Below, piece by piece: positions 16,613 to 26,699 of a stretch of DNA of 64,000 nt. The position numbers and the translations under genes are program-made. Positions within the stretch are counted from its first letter, which is position 1. Each line of letters begins with the position of its first letter. The stretch covers positions 1 through 64,000 of the forward strand of contig JBJYWI010000006.1 in the NCBI GenBank assembly GCA_046259385.1, written 5' to 3'. The notes beneath the pieces are model-generated. The model ran no database searches, was not told the origin of the DNA, and saw only the letters and a program-made list of their open reading frames with translations. The DNA is from CAVWDI01 sp046259385 (lineage in GTDB: Bacteria; Chloroflexota; Anaerolineae; Anaerolineales; UBA4823).

Positions 16613-18757
16613 GTGCGTATGAGCGAATTAGCAGTTGATCAAATTGAGACCAGCGATATAACAGACCTTAAAGACCCCCAGCTGTATGTGAACCGCGAGC
16701 TGGGACTGCTTGAATTCCAGCGCCGGGTGCTGCAGGAAGCACAGGATGAGAGCAACCCGCTGCTGGAAAGAGTTAAATTTATTTCAATTCTTGGATCGAA
16801 CCTGGATGAATTTTTTATGGTCCGGGTTGCTGGTTTAAAGAAGCAAGTACAGGCGGGTGTTGTCGATGTCCCGGCGGATGGAATGACCCCGGCGCAGCAG
16901 CTTGTGGAAATTCGCAAGGTTGCGCTGAATTTAATGACCGAAGCCAGAGAATGTCTTGAGAAAAAACTGATCCCGCAGCTTGATAAAAACGGAATACATC
17001 TGCTGGATTACACCACCCTGAACAGCCGCCAGAAATCAAATGTCGACGATTATTTTGAAGAGGTTATCTTTCCAGTCCTGACGCCCCTGGCTTTTGATCC
17101 GGGTCACCCCTTTCCCCATATTTCCAATCTCAGTCTGAATCTTGCGGTTGTCATCCGGGATGAATCCAAACAGGAACATTTTGCACGGATTAAAATGCCG
17201 ACTAGCCTTCCGCGCTTGATTCCCATTAAAAAGTCATCCGGGACAGTCCGCAAAGACGGCACCACCCCTTTCAACCATTACTTTATCTGGCTTGAAGAGT
17301 TAATTGCCGCCAACCTGGAAAAACTCTTTCCGGGAATGGAGATCGTAGAATCACACCTCTTCCGGGTTACGCGCGATGCTGATATGGTTATCCAGGAGCT
17401 GGAAGCCTCAGATTTACTTGAAACCATGGAACAAAGCGTTCGCCAGAGGCGGTTTGGTTCTGTCGTGCGTCTGGCGATCAACGACGCTATGCCTCCCCAT
17501 GTACGGGAAATCCTGATCGAGAACCTCACACTCGACCGCAACGATATATACGTTCTCAACGGTCATCTGGGTCTAGGCAGCTTGATGAGCCTGCACAAAA
17601 TCGATCGGTATGACTTAAAAGACCAGCCCCTAAAACAGGCGATCCAGCCTCCTTTGCGGCACGACCTGCATGACAGCAACATTTTCCTGACGATGCGCCG
17701 TGAAGATATCCTGATCCACCATCCCTACCATTCATTCCAGCCGGTTGTGGATTACCTGAAAACCGCTGCACGCGACCCCAACGTGCTGGCGATCAAGCAA
17801 ACTCTTTACCGGGTGGGCAGCAACTCGCCGGTTGTTAGAGCGTTAATGGAAGCACGCGAGCATGGAAAACAAGTCGCGGTCCTGGTCGAGTTAAAGGCCC
17901 GCTTTGACGAAGAAAGCAATATCGGCTGGGCCAGGATGCTTGAGAAAGAGGGTGTACATGTCATCTATGGACTGCTTGGTTTGAAAACCCACTCAAAAAT
18001 CGCTCTTGTAATTCGAAAAGAAGGAGAACATATCCGCCGTTACGTCCACCTAGCGACCGGCAATTACAACGCGATCACTGCCCAGCTTTATGAAGACATT
18101 GGTATGTTCACCTGCGATGAGGAAATTGGCGCGGATTCGACCGACCTGTTTAACTACCTCACCGGTTATTCCGCCAAGCAGCAGTACCGCAAACTGCTGG
18201 TCGCCCCGATAAATCTGCGCGAGAGGATGGAATGGCTGATTGAACGTGAAATCCAGCATACCAAGAACGGCGAGGACGGGCATCTGATCTTTAAGATGAA
18301 TTCTCTCGTGGATCCGCGTATCATACGCTGCCTTTACACTGCTTCACAGGCTGGGGTAAAGATTGACTTGATCGTTCGCGGCATCTGCTGCCTCCGCCCC
18401 GGTATCCCGGGGGTGAGCGACAATATCCGGGTGATCAGCGTGGTCGGACGCTTTCTGGAACACAGCCGCATTTACTATTTCCGCAACGGCGGAGAGCCGG
18501 AAATTTTCCTGGGCAGCGCCGACCTGATGCCCCGCAATATCAACCGCCGGGTTGAAGTCCTCTTCCCGGTACAGGACCCGCGCCTGATACATTACCTTCG
18601 GCGTGATGTGCTGGATACATACTTTATCGCCAACAGGAAGGTGCGCAGGATGAATCCCGACGGCACTTACAGCTATATCACTCCACAAAAAGGTGAAGCC
18701 ACTTTAGATGTCCAGAACTGGATGATCGACTGGTATATGAAAACCTACAGGGATTGA
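16613..18757 (+). CDS. ppk1: Polyphosphate kinase 1
   Basis: This enzyme polymerises the gamma-phosphate of ATP into polyphosphate and can run in reverse. The 714 residues span the N, head, C1 and C2 domains. The N-terminus has YVNRELGLLEFQRRVLQEA and ILGSNLDEFFMVRVAGL, both hallmarks. The catalytic, autophosphorylated His is expected in LKTHSKIALV (about residue 460), and the second conserved His in FLEHSRIYYF (about 616). It is the third gene of a polyphosphate operon behind two ppk2 genes. The protein could start at the second Met (MSELAVDQ). Confidence 0.97.
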   Translation: MRMSELAVDQIETSDITDLKDPQLYVNRELGLLEFQRRVLQEAQDESNPLLERVKFISILGSNLDEFFMVRVAGLKKQVQAGVVDVPADGMTPAQQLVEIRKVALNLMTEARECLEKKLIPQLDKNGIHLLDYTTLNSRQKSNVDDYFEEVIFPVLTPLAFDPGHPFPHISNLSLNLAVVIRDESKQEHFARIKMPTSLPRLIPIKKSSGTVRKDGTTPFNHYFIWLEELIAANLEKLFPGMEIVESHLFRVTRDADMVIQELEASDLLETMEQSVRQRRFGSVVRLAINDAMPPHVREILIENLTLDRNDIYVLNGHLGLGSLMSLHKIDRYDLKDQPLKQAIQPPLRHDLHDSNIFLTMRREDILIHHPYHSFQPVVDYLKTAARDPNVLAIKQTLYRVGSNSPVVRALMEAREHGKQVAVLVELKARFDEESNIGWARMLEKEGVHVIYGLLGLKTHSKIALVIRKEGEHIRRYVHLATGNYNAITAQLYEDIGMFTCDEEIGADSTDLFNYLTGYSAKQQYRKLLVAPINLRERMEWLIEREIQHTKNGEDGHLIFKMNSLVDPRIIRCLYTASQAGVKIDLIVRGICCLRPGIPGVSDNIRVISVVGRFLEHSRIYYFRNGGEPEIFLGSADLMPRNINRRVEVLFPVQDPRLIHYLRRDVLDTYFIANRKVRRMNPDGTYSYITPQKGEATLDVQNWMIDWYMKTYRD

Positions 18758-18800
18758 CCTTCAACCCCATTTTTTAACATTTTCGTTATCTTAAATTTGT

Positions 18801-18828
18801 TTGTTCAGTTATAGGAACCGTATATAAT
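18801..18828 (+). promoter_or_regulatory. Putative promoter before CHAD gene
   Basis: TTGTTC (18801-18806) and TATAAT (18823-18828) are 16 bases apart, and the gene begins 60 bases downstream. This suggests the CHAD gene can be expressed separately from ppk1. Confidence 0.5.
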
Positions 18829-18887
18829 ATTCGTTTGCCAAAACGAGGTTAAACTAACTCAAGCTGGAAGGAAAGGATTGCAAAGTC

Positions 18888-20510
18888 ATGGAAGAGGAGA
18901 ATCTGAACAGGGCGGAAGATTCCGCCCCCGCACCTCAGGAACCCGAAACCTCAACGGAAGCAGAAACCGGTCCGGTTGAAACCCAGGAAACGGAGTCAAA
19001 AGAGTCAGCCCCAACCGCCAATAAACACAATGAACACGTCCGCGAACAGGCTCTGATTTTGTTTGAGCGAACCAAACTGTTGCACGAGCTGGATGACCGT
19101 TCCCGGGATATTTTAGGTTTTGCCTGCCTTTTGTTCGATAAACCTCTGCCGGGGAAGAAGAAAAATCCAATTAAAGACGCCAAAATCCTGGCTTCTGAAA
19201 GCAGTGACGGGGATTTATCCAGCGATGAATTAAACGTGCTCGCCGCGGTTATTGCCATCCAGCAGGGGATTATTAAGCGCAAAGAGTTGGATAACCTCAA
19301 TCTCTCCCCGATTCAACAGCGTGAAGTACAGACGGTAAGCGCACTCCTCCGGATAGCGGCAGGGTTAAACTGCTCTGGGAGCCAGAGCACAGTTATCAAA
19401 CATATCGAGTCATCCCGTAACGGCATCTGGATCGTGGTGGAAGGTCCGGATGCGACAGCTGATGCTGCGGAAGCGCAGCAGAACGCAAGACTGTGGTTCA
19501 AAATCGGTTTCCCAAAGATAAAAGTAATGGAGCCCAAGAAAGCGGATACTAAAATGGTGCCTTTCCCGGAACCGATGGAAAACCCAGGGATTGGCTCTGA
19601 CGATCAGCTCGCTGAAGCAGGACGAAAGATTATGCGCTACCAGTTCGCAGCAATGCTGAGCCACGAAGAAGGCACAAGATTGGGGGAAGACATCGAAGCA
19701 CTCCATGATATGCGGGTCGCTACCAGACGTCTGCGAGCCGCCTTTGATGTGTTTTTAATTGCCTTTAAGTCCGGCTCCCTCAAGCCTCATTTGAAAGGGT
19801 TGCGCACAACCGGACGCAAACTTGGCAGTGTAAGAGACCTGGATGTATTTATCGAAAAATCTCAGGTTTACCTGGATTCCCTGTCTGATGAGGCGAAATC
19901 CGGTTTGGATCCACTGCTGGAATCTTTGCGGAAACAACGTCAGGAAGCCCGCGCTGAAATGCTTGAATATCTGGACAGCCAAGACTATTCCGACTTCAAA
20001 CGCAAATTCAACATCTTCCTCAAAACCCCGGGGACGGGCGCCCGCAAGATGCGAAAAGGCATCCCCGCTCCAAAGAGGGTTAAGGAACTGGCTCCTGTTC
20101 TGATTTACGAGCGCCTGGCAGTCGTACGTTCTTTCGAGTCTTTTATCGAAAATGCGCCTCTGGAACTATTACATGTGCTCCGAATCGAAATAAAGAAACT
20201 GCGTTACACGGTCGAGTACTTCCGGGAGGTGCTAGGCCCTGAATCAAATGAATTAATCGAACAGCTCAAAGGACTGCAGGATCACCTTGGCAATCTGGTA
20301 GACGCCCAGGTTGCGATTGACCATCTGCAAAATATTCTGGATAAAAAGGCTTCTAAAAAAGAGGAGTTATCTCTGGAGGGGATTGGTACATACCTTGAAT
20401 TTAAAACTGAGGAACGCGACCGGCTTTTGACAACCTTCCCTGAGGCGTGGTCGCAATTCAACCAGCCAGAATTCAGGCGAAAACTCGCACTAGCCCTGGA
20501 GACTTTATAA
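18888..20510 (+). CDS. Degenerate PPX-type HD domain fused to CHAD domain
   Basis: The last third (about 245-510) is a CHAD domain, an alpha-helical polyphosphate-binding fold. It shows EDIEALHDMRVATRRLRAAF and VLRIEIKKLRYTVEYF with the conserved basic and His residues. After an acidic disordered N-terminus, residues about 43-215 resemble the C-terminal HD-like domain of exopolyphosphatase Ppx/GppA (HNEHVREQALILFER, then ILGFACLLFDKPL). The catalytic HD pair usually seen there reads F-D, so it is probably not a working phosphohydrolase. Position behind ppk2-ppk2-ppk1 supports a role in binding or positioning polyphosphate. Confidence 0.85.
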   Translation: MEEENLNRAEDSAPAPQEPETSTEAETGPVETQETESKESAPTANKHNEHVREQALILFERTKLLHELDDRSRDILGFACLLFDKPLPGKKKNPIKDAKILASESSDGDLSSDELNVLAAVIAIQQGIIKRKELDNLNLSPIQQREVQTVSALLRIAAGLNCSGSQSTVIKHIESSRNGIWIVVEGPDATADAAEAQQNARLWFKIGFPKIKVMEPKKADTKMVPFPEPMENPGIGSDDQLAEAGRKIMRYQFAAMLSHEEGTRLGEDIEALHDMRVATRRLRAAFDVFLIAFKSGSLKPHLKGLRTTGRKLGSVRDLDVFIEKSQVYLDSLSDEAKSGLDPLLESLRKQRQEARAEMLEYLDSQDYSDFKRKFNIFLKTPGTGARKMRKGIPAPKRVKELAPVLIYERLAVVRSFESFIENAPLELLHVLRIEIKKLRYTVEYFREVLGPESNELIEQLKGLQDHLGNLVDAQVAIDHLQNILDKKASKKEELSLEGIGTYLEFKTEERDRLLTTFPEAWSQFNQPEFRRKLALALETL

Positions 20511-20519
20511 AAACCGATT

Positions 20520-21026
20520 TCAGGGTTCGCCCAGCAGCACTTTATCCGGTCCGCGGTCGATCTCCCAAGGATAGATAATGTGCGCGTCCGTTATAGCAGC
20601 ATAATAATCCGGCCGGGCTGAGCCGAACAGGTTGCGGTAAGGGTTGAAGTGCAGCACGCATGTAAATGGAAAGCCTCCCGCCGCGGATACTTTTATCTTC
20701 ACTGAAGTGATCGTCCTACCCGAACCCCAGACGTCATCGACAACCAGGGTTTTCCGAGCCCGTAATACTCTGTCATCCGGAAACTGGATAAACTCAGGCC
20801 AGGCCATTAATTTACTCTTTTCCATCTCCATTTGAGCAGGGAAATCCACCGCCGCAGTCAGGATATGGGTTATGCCCATCGATTCTGCCAGCATCCCACC
20901 TGGAATTATTCCACCGCGAGTGACCATGACCATCGCCTCAAATTCCTGTTCGAATTGCGGAATCAGGTGGTCGATCAGCTTTTCCACATCATCCCATGTA
21001 ATTACCTCATTTCGTAAAGGCTGCAT
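20520..21026 (-). CDS. Phosphoribosyltransferase (PRTase type I)
   Basis: This is a type I phosphoribosyltransferase, probably acting on a purine base such as xanthine, guanine or hypoxanthine. The PRPP loop is TLVVDDVWGSGRTITSVK, preceded by VMVTRGGIIPGGMLAESMGI. The true start is taken as the internal ATG at 21026, because AGGAG lies seven bases before it; the ATG at 21041 would overlap that site. With this start the protein has 168 residues. Its exact base specificity is not visible. It converges on the CHAD gene, leaving nine bases between the stops. Confidence 0.85.
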   Translation of the reverse strand: MQPLRNEVITWDDVEKLIDHLIPQFEQEFEAMVMVTRGGIIPGGMLAESMGITHILTAAVDFPAQMEMEKSKLMAWPEFIQFPDDRVLRARKTLVVDDVWGSGRTITSVKIKVSAAGGFPFTCVLHFNPYRNLFGSARPDYYAAITDAHIIYPWEIDRGPDKVLLGEP

Positions 21027-21192
21027 GGTGAACTCCTGCATTAAATCATAAGGAACTGCATTCCAGACGCCCCGCCGGTTTGGGCAGGCAAACCCTCAGG
21101 GACCAATCAATAATGATATTCCCGTAATTATAGCAAGAGAACTCTATTTTGGACCCGGGAATCTAACACCCAGCAATAACCGGCACAATATC

Positions 21193-23712
21193 TCAGAGCA
21201 GGGAAGGCGGATTCAATTCGACCTTCCAAGCTCCAAGGTCCTGCCCCTTGAGAAGCGAAGCTGGATCGGGACCCTTAAGAATAATCTGCCAGCGGTAATT
21301 GCCGCCGATCCTGGAGAAAAAACACGGGGCCGGTCCAATCATGCTTGTGGCCCGGCGGCCGCCCACCGCAATTAACCTCCGTAAAACTGCAGCCATTCGC
21401 CTGGATTCATCTTGAACATGTTCAAAACTGGTATTCCTTAATTCCATTCTCGCCAGGTTGGTATAAGGCGGATAAGCCAGTCTTCGCCTGTATTCCAATT
21501 CCTGCTCTGAGAATTGTTTGTAGTCATGTTTTGAAGCCGCCTGGATGACATAATGCTCCGGTTGAAACGTCTGCAGGATGACCTCCCCTCCCAGCGGACT
21601 CCTTCCAGCCCGCCCTGCCACCTGGGTGAGAACCTGAAAGGTTCTTTCACCTGCCCGGTAATCAGGTAGATTTAAACCAACATCTGCCAGGATGACCCCC
21701 ACCAGGGTGACAAACGGTAAGTCCAGTCCTTTTGCAAGCATCTGTGTTCCAACCAGGATATTCGCCCGCTGACTGATAAATTCTTCCAGGATATACTCGT
21801 GCGAACCTTTCTTGCGGGTGGTTTCATGGTCCCAGCGAATAGGCTTTCCTTTGGGAAACAGTCGCTGAACTTCCGCCTCCACTTTCTGAGTGCCTGTACC
21901 GTATTGGCGGATCCTAGTGCTTCCGCACTTGGGACATCTGCGGGGCATATTCCGCCGGTAACCGCATCGGTGGCACTGCAGGTCTTCTTTCCGATAAGTG
22001 TGAAAAATCAGCGGCGTTTCACAGCGAGGGCATTTCAGCGAATGCCCACAATCCCGGCAAAATACATATGTAGCTGCTCCGCGCCGATTGAGGAATAAAA
22101 TTGCTTGCAGTTTGTCTGAAAGAACACGTTCGAGCGAATTGAATAACTCCCGACTGAAAATGGAACGGTTCCCTTCCTTTAATTCCCGGCGCATGTCGAC
22201 AACCGATACAGCCGGCAGATCAGCCCCCTGCACCTCACCTTCAAGATAGTGAAAACGAGCGCCTGTTTTGCCCAGTCTTTCAAGCTGCGAAGATACAGCG
22301 TCTCTGTGAGCTAATATGCGCGCCGGCAGTTCCAGATATCGCCACTCGCCATTTTCACAGGCTTGAATACTGGAAACGTTAGGGGTCGCCGAACCCATCA
22401 GGCATGCCGCGCCGCAGTACCTGGCGTATTCAACCGCCGCCAGCCCGGACTGGTAATACGGTTGCGGTTCAGACTGGTAATATGAATCATCGTGACATTC
22501 ATCCAGGATAATAATCCCGGGGTTTGAGAAAGGTACAAACAATGCGCTGCGCGGCCCGACCACAATCCTGAGCTCCCCAATCCGCGCTCTACGCCAAGTA
22601 TCATAGCGCTCCCCCTGCGACAGTCCAGAATGTAACAAACCTACTAAGCCAGGAAACCGGTTCAGAAAGCGCTTAACCGTTTGCGGTGTCAGTGAAATCT
22701 CCGGAACAAGTACGATAGCCTGTTTTCCCATACTAAGCACCAACTCAACAGCTTTCAGGTAAATCTCCGTCTTGCCGGATCCGTTTACCCCATGCAACAG
22801 CAGCGGTTTTGTTTCAACTCCAGCCTGGACAGCGCGCAGACTCGCTTCAATTTCCGTCAATACTTTCTGCTGGTCTCCGGTCAGCTTCGGCGGCGTATCG
22901 GGTACAAACACATATTTATCAAGTGGGTCACGCCATACCTGGCGCTCCCTTATGGAAACCAGATCCATTTCCTCCAATTTTCGCAGGTCATTAAGATTCG
23001 CCCCGCTGCCAGCATAAACTCTGGAGACATTTACAGGACCGTCTTCCTGCATGATCAAGCCCAGTGCAGCCTGCCGACGTTGCAAAGCCACAGATCCCGC
23101 TCTCGCCAACCCGGGCATAGCTTCAGCAGCCTGCTGCGGGGAGCATCTGAGCTCAACCATTCTGACTCTCTTCGGTCTGACTCTCGGCGCCGGCAGGGTC
23201 GATTGGGTGTTTAGCAGTCCCTTCTTCACTAGCGAACGGGCACTTGCCCGCCAGTTGATATGTTTTAAACTCCGGTCGATCTGGGATCCGCGCTGAGGTC
23301 CCTTTCGTTGGAGAAGATCCAAAAGCCGCCTCTGATTGCGGGTCAATTCTCGATAATTCTGCGTCTGGGCTGAATAAATCACATCCGCAAGTTGCGAAAG
23401 TCCAGGGGGCAGCATCAGCGCAATGCAGGTTGCTACTGGGGCTAAAAACCGCTCAGAAAGATATCTGGCTAACTCAAGCTGGGCTGGGGTCAGGACCGCG
23501 TCCGGATCCACCAGTTCAATCACCGGCCTTGTCTCGGATACTTCTGGCTGGTCGATCTGTCTGAGAACCACTCCCTGGACGCGTTGTTTTCCAAAAGGCA
23601 CAACCACAAGGTGTCCCGCCTTGACCGCCCCTTCCAGCTCGGCAGGGATGTGATAATGAAATGCACCCGTTACCTGCGGGATATTGACGGCTATTTCAAC
23701 ATATACTGTCAT
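21193..23712 (-). CDS. priA: Primosomal replication protein N' (PriA helicase)
   Basis: This is a superfamily 2 helicase that reloads the replisome at stalled forks. The 839 residues include the N-terminal 3'-DNA-binding domain (MTVYVEIAVNIPQVTGAFHYHIP), Walker A GVNGSGKTE, a DExH box reading DECH, and the zinc-binding insertion with eight Cys (CRDCGHSLKCPRC then CHRCG and CPKCG). The TQVAGRAGRSPLGGEVILQTFQP motif is helicase motif VI. A winged-helix segment sits at about 120-250. The family length is normally about 730-810, so this is slightly long. It appears to be monocistronic. Confidence 0.96.
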   Translation of the reverse strand: MTVYVEIAVNIPQVTGAFHYHIPAELEGAVKAGHLVVVPFGKQRVQGVVLRQIDQPEVSETRPVIELVDPDAVLTPAQLELARYLSERFLAPVATCIALMLPPGLSQLADVIYSAQTQNYRELTRNQRRLLDLLQRKGPQRGSQIDRSLKHINWRASARSLVKKGLLNTQSTLPAPRVRPKRVRMVELRCSPQQAAEAMPGLARAGSVALQRRQAALGLIMQEDGPVNVSRVYAGSGANLNDLRKLEEMDLVSIRERQVWRDPLDKYVFVPDTPPKLTGDQQKVLTEIEASLRAVQAGVETKPLLLHGVNGSGKTEIYLKAVELVLSMGKQAIVLVPEISLTPQTVKRFLNRFPGLVGLLHSGLSQGERYDTWRRARIGELRIVVGPRSALFVPFSNPGIIILDECHDDSYYQSEPQPYYQSGLAAVEYARYCGAACLMGSATPNVSSIQACENGEWRYLELPARILAHRDAVSSQLERLGKTGARFHYLEGEVQGADLPAVSVVDMRRELKEGNRSIFSRELFNSLERVLSDKLQAILFLNRRGAATYVFCRDCGHSLKCPRCETPLIFHTYRKEDLQCHRCGYRRNMPRRCPKCGSTRIRQYGTGTQKVEAEVQRLFPKGKPIRWDHETTRKKGSHEYILEEFISQRANILVGTQMLAKGLDLPFVTLVGVILADVGLNLPDYRAGERTFQVLTQVAGRAGRSPLGGEVILQTFQPEHYVIQAASKHDYKQFSEQELEYRRRLAYPPYTNLARMELRNTSFEHVQDESRRMAAVLRRLIAVGGRRATSMIGPAPCFFSRIGGNYRWQIILKGPDPASLLKGQDLGAWKVELNPPSLL

Positions 23713-23808
23713 CTGTTAATAAATTGAACTGACTCTGCTGAGTTGAAAAGAAACGCTTTCTGGCATCAAACCGCTACGATTGGTCAGAATGCATCCCGAT
23801 AGTCCAGG

Positions 23809-25158
23809 CTATTGTGAAACGGTAAACGAATTGCCTGATTTTCCTCCCAAAAATGAAAGCGATATCTGGTCAACCCGCATACCATCCATTTTTTCTACCC
23901 GCATGCGCACATTCACTCCTTTCACCTCATCGTGCAATCGCGGCACACGGCCTAATTTCCCCATGATATAACCGGCAATCGTGTCATAATTTGGCTCGCT
24001 TAACGCAAGTCCAAGATGTTCGTTTACATCCTCCAGCCGCGCCCGCCCATCGATCAGGAACGAACCATCCAATTGTGGTTGAATTTCAGGAGTGACAACG
24101 TCAAACGGGTCACTCACCTCACCCAGGATTTCCTCAACCAAATCCTCCAAAGTTACCAAGCCTGCCGTCCCGCCGTATTCATCCAGCACAATCGCGATGT
24201 GCTGGCGGTTATCGCGAAAATTGCGCAGCAGCATGTTCACCGATATTGTTTCCGGGACAAACAGCGCTTCCCGCAGAAAATCTCGTGCGGTCCTTTTCCC
24301 TACTTCTTCCGATCCGAGTGCATTAAACAAATCCTTCACATGGACAATGCCGATAATATTGTCCAGATCGTCATCATAGACAGGAAATTTCGTAAATGTG
24401 GATTCAATGATCAAGTCAATGATTTCTTGAAGGTTTATATCTGCTTCAACCGCGATCATTTCCGTGCGCGGTATCATCACCTGGCGGACAACCAGTCCAC
24501 CAAAATCAAACATCGCCTGTAAAATCTCCCCTTCATCCTTAAGAAAAACGCCCTCTTCCATGCTTGCAGCCACAATCATCCGCAGCTCTTCCACAGAGTG
24601 AACCAATGAATGACCTTCAGCGGGTTGGATTCCGATAAACCGCAATAAGGCATTACCAGTGCCATTCAGCGCCCAAATGGCAGGTTTAAAAATCCGCTCT
24701 GTCCAGAGCGTAGGACGGGCGACTACAAGAGAGGTGCTTTCCGGGTCCTGCAGTGCGATTGATTTTGGCATTAATTCCCCTACCACCACATGCATAAATG
24801 TAATAATCGCAAATGCAAATCCTGCGGAGAGGCTGTGGGAAACTTCGGATTGAATTTGAACCGGGAAAAGAATAACAATCGGTTCGAGTAAATGACTGAG
24901 GGCAGGCTCGCCAATCCAGCCCAGCGCAAGACTTGAGAGGGTGATCCCCAGTTGGGTGGCAGCGATCACCTTATCTGGGTTGTTAATCGCCTGCTGCACT
25001 GAAACCGCGGCAGCATTTCCACTATCGACAAGTTCAGCGATTCGGGTTCTTCGCACACTCACCAGTGAAAATTCCGCTGCTACAAAGAAAGCATTAGCGA
25101 GAACTAGAACCGCTACCGCAAATAAACCAAGAATATCTAACCAAATTGTTCCTTCCAT
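23809..25158 (-). CDS. CNNM/CorC-type membrane protein (DUF21, CBS pair, CorC_HlyC)
   Basis: This is a membrane protein of the hemolysin-C/CorC/CNNM group, implicated in Mg2+ or Co2+ transport or homeostasis. The DUF21 domain with three or four helices covers about 1-190 (LANAFFVAAEFSLVSVRRTRI near the start). Two CBS domains lie at about 205-335 (VMIPRTEMIAVEAD and DEYGGTAGLVTLEDLVEEILG). The C-terminal CorC_HlyC domain spans about 350-440 (GSFLIDGRARLEDVNEHL). The order and 449-residue length are standard. The older name hemolysin is misleading. The next gene on the same strand ends ten bases upstream of its start. Confidence 0.93.
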   Translation of the reverse strand: MEGTIWLDILGLFAVAVLVLANAFFVAAEFSLVSVRRTRIAELVDSGNAAAVSVQQAINNPDKVIAATQLGITLSSLALGWIGEPALSHLLEPIVILFPVQIQSEVSHSLSAGFAFAIITFMHVVVGELMPKSIALQDPESTSLVVARPTLWTERIFKPAIWALNGTGNALLRFIGIQPAEGHSLVHSVEELRMIVAASMEEGVFLKDEGEILQAMFDFGGLVVRQVMIPRTEMIAVEADINLQEIIDLIIESTFTKFPVYDDDLDNIIGIVHVKDLFNALGSEEVGKRTARDFLREALFVPETISVNMLLRNFRDNRQHIAIVLDEYGGTAGLVTLEDLVEEILGEVSDPFDVVTPEIQPQLDGSFLIDGRARLEDVNEHLGLALSEPNYDTIAGYIMGKLGRVPRLHDEVKGVNVRMRVEKMDGMRVDQISLSFLGGKSGNSFTVSQ

Positions 25159-25167
25159 ATCACCTGC

Positions 25168-26049
25168 TTATTTTGATAAATAATTCTTCTCGCGTGTTAC
25201 CACAGCTGAACCGTAACCCACCACACTGGAATAATCACCGGAAACATCTCCGGAGGTCGCATAGTGCAGAATGTGCACTGAGTCCGCCCCCAAATTCTTT
25301 GTCGCCCACAACACCGCCGCCACTGCCCCCCTTCCGCAGGCAAAACCCTCCCCACTCTCATCCAGCTTGATCACTCTTTCGGGGTCAAAAGATTTAATCA
25401 CTTCCAACATTTTTTGGTCCAGGGCATTCGCCTGAGTTTGGGTATAAAAATGGGATAAATCAGTGCTGGCGACAAACAACGGGCGTGAATTAGCCAAAGC
25501 TCCCCCTGCTTGGAAAAGATCTGCCAGCGCGTTGCCCAGTGCTCTCGCCACCCTTACACTCTGATCGCGCACCATCACCGGTAAAATGCGGAATGGATTG
25601 CCAAGCGCGCGCTGCAGGAATGGCAGTTCGATCTCAATTGAATGCTCGCTATCCCTAGCGACAGGAACAATCCTGATCCCGGAATTTGTCTCCAGGCTGG
25701 CGCTCAATTCCTCAAGCGCATACCTATCAACCGGAATAATCCCCAATGGGGTTTCATATGCCGCGTGTTTTGTCGTCAGCAGCTCCTCATAATACGGATG
25801 GTGCATTGGTGAGACCACAACCACAACCTCCGGGGATATGCCCTTTAAAACGGCAAACGCATACCCGGCGACCTGACCTGAGTACAAGTGCCCGGCGTGC
25901 GGCGCCACTACTGCAACTACATCTCCCTCCAGCCTGGGTGCCCGTGCATTGTTGATATATCCATCCACCTCACTTGCCAGAACTCTGGGGTCTGAAGAAT
26001 ACCATTGTCCAGCAATCGGTGAAGGGCGGATATCCGTTTTCTCTTTCAT
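25168..26049 (-). CDS. MEMO family protein (AmmeMemoRadiSam system protein B)
   Basis: This is a MEMO1-like protein related in fold to class III nonheme dioxygenases. Conserved stretches are PSPIAGQWYSSDP, VVAPHAGHLYSGQVAGYAF, VVVVSPMHHPYYE, LFVASTDLSHFYTQTQAN and ACGRGAVAAVL, with His residues in the expected active-site positions. Bacterial members often sit beside an AMMECR1 protein and a radical SAM enzyme; neither is nearby, so the partner genes must lie elsewhere or be missing. The ATG at 26049 is chosen because AAGGAAG precedes it; a start at 26082 would add eleven residues. Its biochemical role is unproven. Confidence 0.88.
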   Translation of the reverse strand: MKEKTDIRPSPIAGQWYSSDPRVLASEVDGYINNARAPRLEGDVVAVVAPHAGHLYSGQVAGYAFAVLKGISPEVVVVVSPMHHPYYEELLTTKHAAYETPLGIIPVDRYALEELSASLETNSGIRIVPVARDSEHSIEIELPFLQRALGNPFRILPVMVRDQSVRVARALGNALADLFQAGGALANSRPLFVASTDLSHFYTQTQANALDQKMLEVIKSFDPERVIKLDESGEGFACGRGAVAAVLWATKNLGADSVHILHYATSGDVSGDYSSVVGYGSAVVTREKNYLSK

Positions 26050-26331
26050 GTTCCACTTCCTTTTTACATCCTGAATACACAAACTTTTGAATCTGAACAG
26101 TCAACCATTGTGATCTTTATTTATGAAAAGACAATGACAGCTTGTCCCATAATAGATTCTAGCATACTCAACGCCTGGTGGAAAAGGTAACGAAGAGCAG
26201 AGGTATGAACCTTGCAACAAATATGTTAGCTCAGCGAAGATTTTTATAAGCGATTGGCAGAAAAGGTTTTTAAGATGCACAGGTATTACGCAGGCAATTA
26301 AATATATTTGTAGTTCAGGAGAAAATGGTTT

Positions 26332-26616
26332 ATGGAAGATGCTTTCGCATATGTGATTAATAGAACCGCAAGCCTTTACCCGCCGACAGCTTGGAAAAAA
26401 CTTACCCCACGGGAGCGCGAGATAGCCAAAATTATCTGCCAAGCGAACGGCGGAAGGCTGATCACCAATCCCCAGATCGCGGATAAACTTGGAATCTCTC
26501 GTGAGACGGTAAAAATTCACATACGCAACATTCTCGACAAGTTTGATTTGCACAGTAAATCAGAGCTGCGGCAGACCCTGATAAGCTGGGAAATTGTTCA
26601 TTACCCACGCCGGTAA
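26332..26616 (+). CDS. Small LuxR/GerE-type helix-turn-helix protein
   Basis: This 94-residue protein is essentially one LuxR-type DNA-binding domain. The pattern is KLTPREREIAKIIC, then QIADKLGISRETVKIHIRNILDKFDLHSKSELRQTL, which fits the four-helix GerE fold. There is no receiver or ligand-binding domain; the first 20 residues are short and neutral. Such single-domain proteins act as dimeric regulators or as fragments of larger ones. An AGGAG site lies about eleven bases before the ATG. It precedes the T-box leader of the trpS operon on the same strand, but there is no sign that it controls it. Confidence 0.82.
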   Translation: MEDAFAYVINRTASLYPPTAWKKLTPREREIAKIICQANGGRLITNPQIADKLGISRETVKIHIRNILDKFDLHSKSELRQTLISWEIVHYPRR

Positions 26617-26664
26617 TACTCCATTCTACATGCTGCCGACCATCACTGTTGTATGTGCTAGTTG

Positions 26665-26673
26665 TGATATACT
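26665..26673 (+). promoter_or_regulatory. Extended -10 promoter of the T-box transcript
   Basis: TG-A-TATACT (26665-26673) is an extended -10 element. No good -35 hexamer is present at the expected distance. Transcription would begin near 26680, about 25 bases before the first T-box helix. Confidence 0.5.
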
Positions 26674-26699
26674 AACTTGACAATTAGAGCGAAAAAAGC

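Noticed and set aside
26101..26553. 150-codon ORF on the minus strand
   Set aside because: It overlaps the clear LuxR-type HTH gene on the plus strand, has no recognisable domain, and its sequence is of shadow-like composition.
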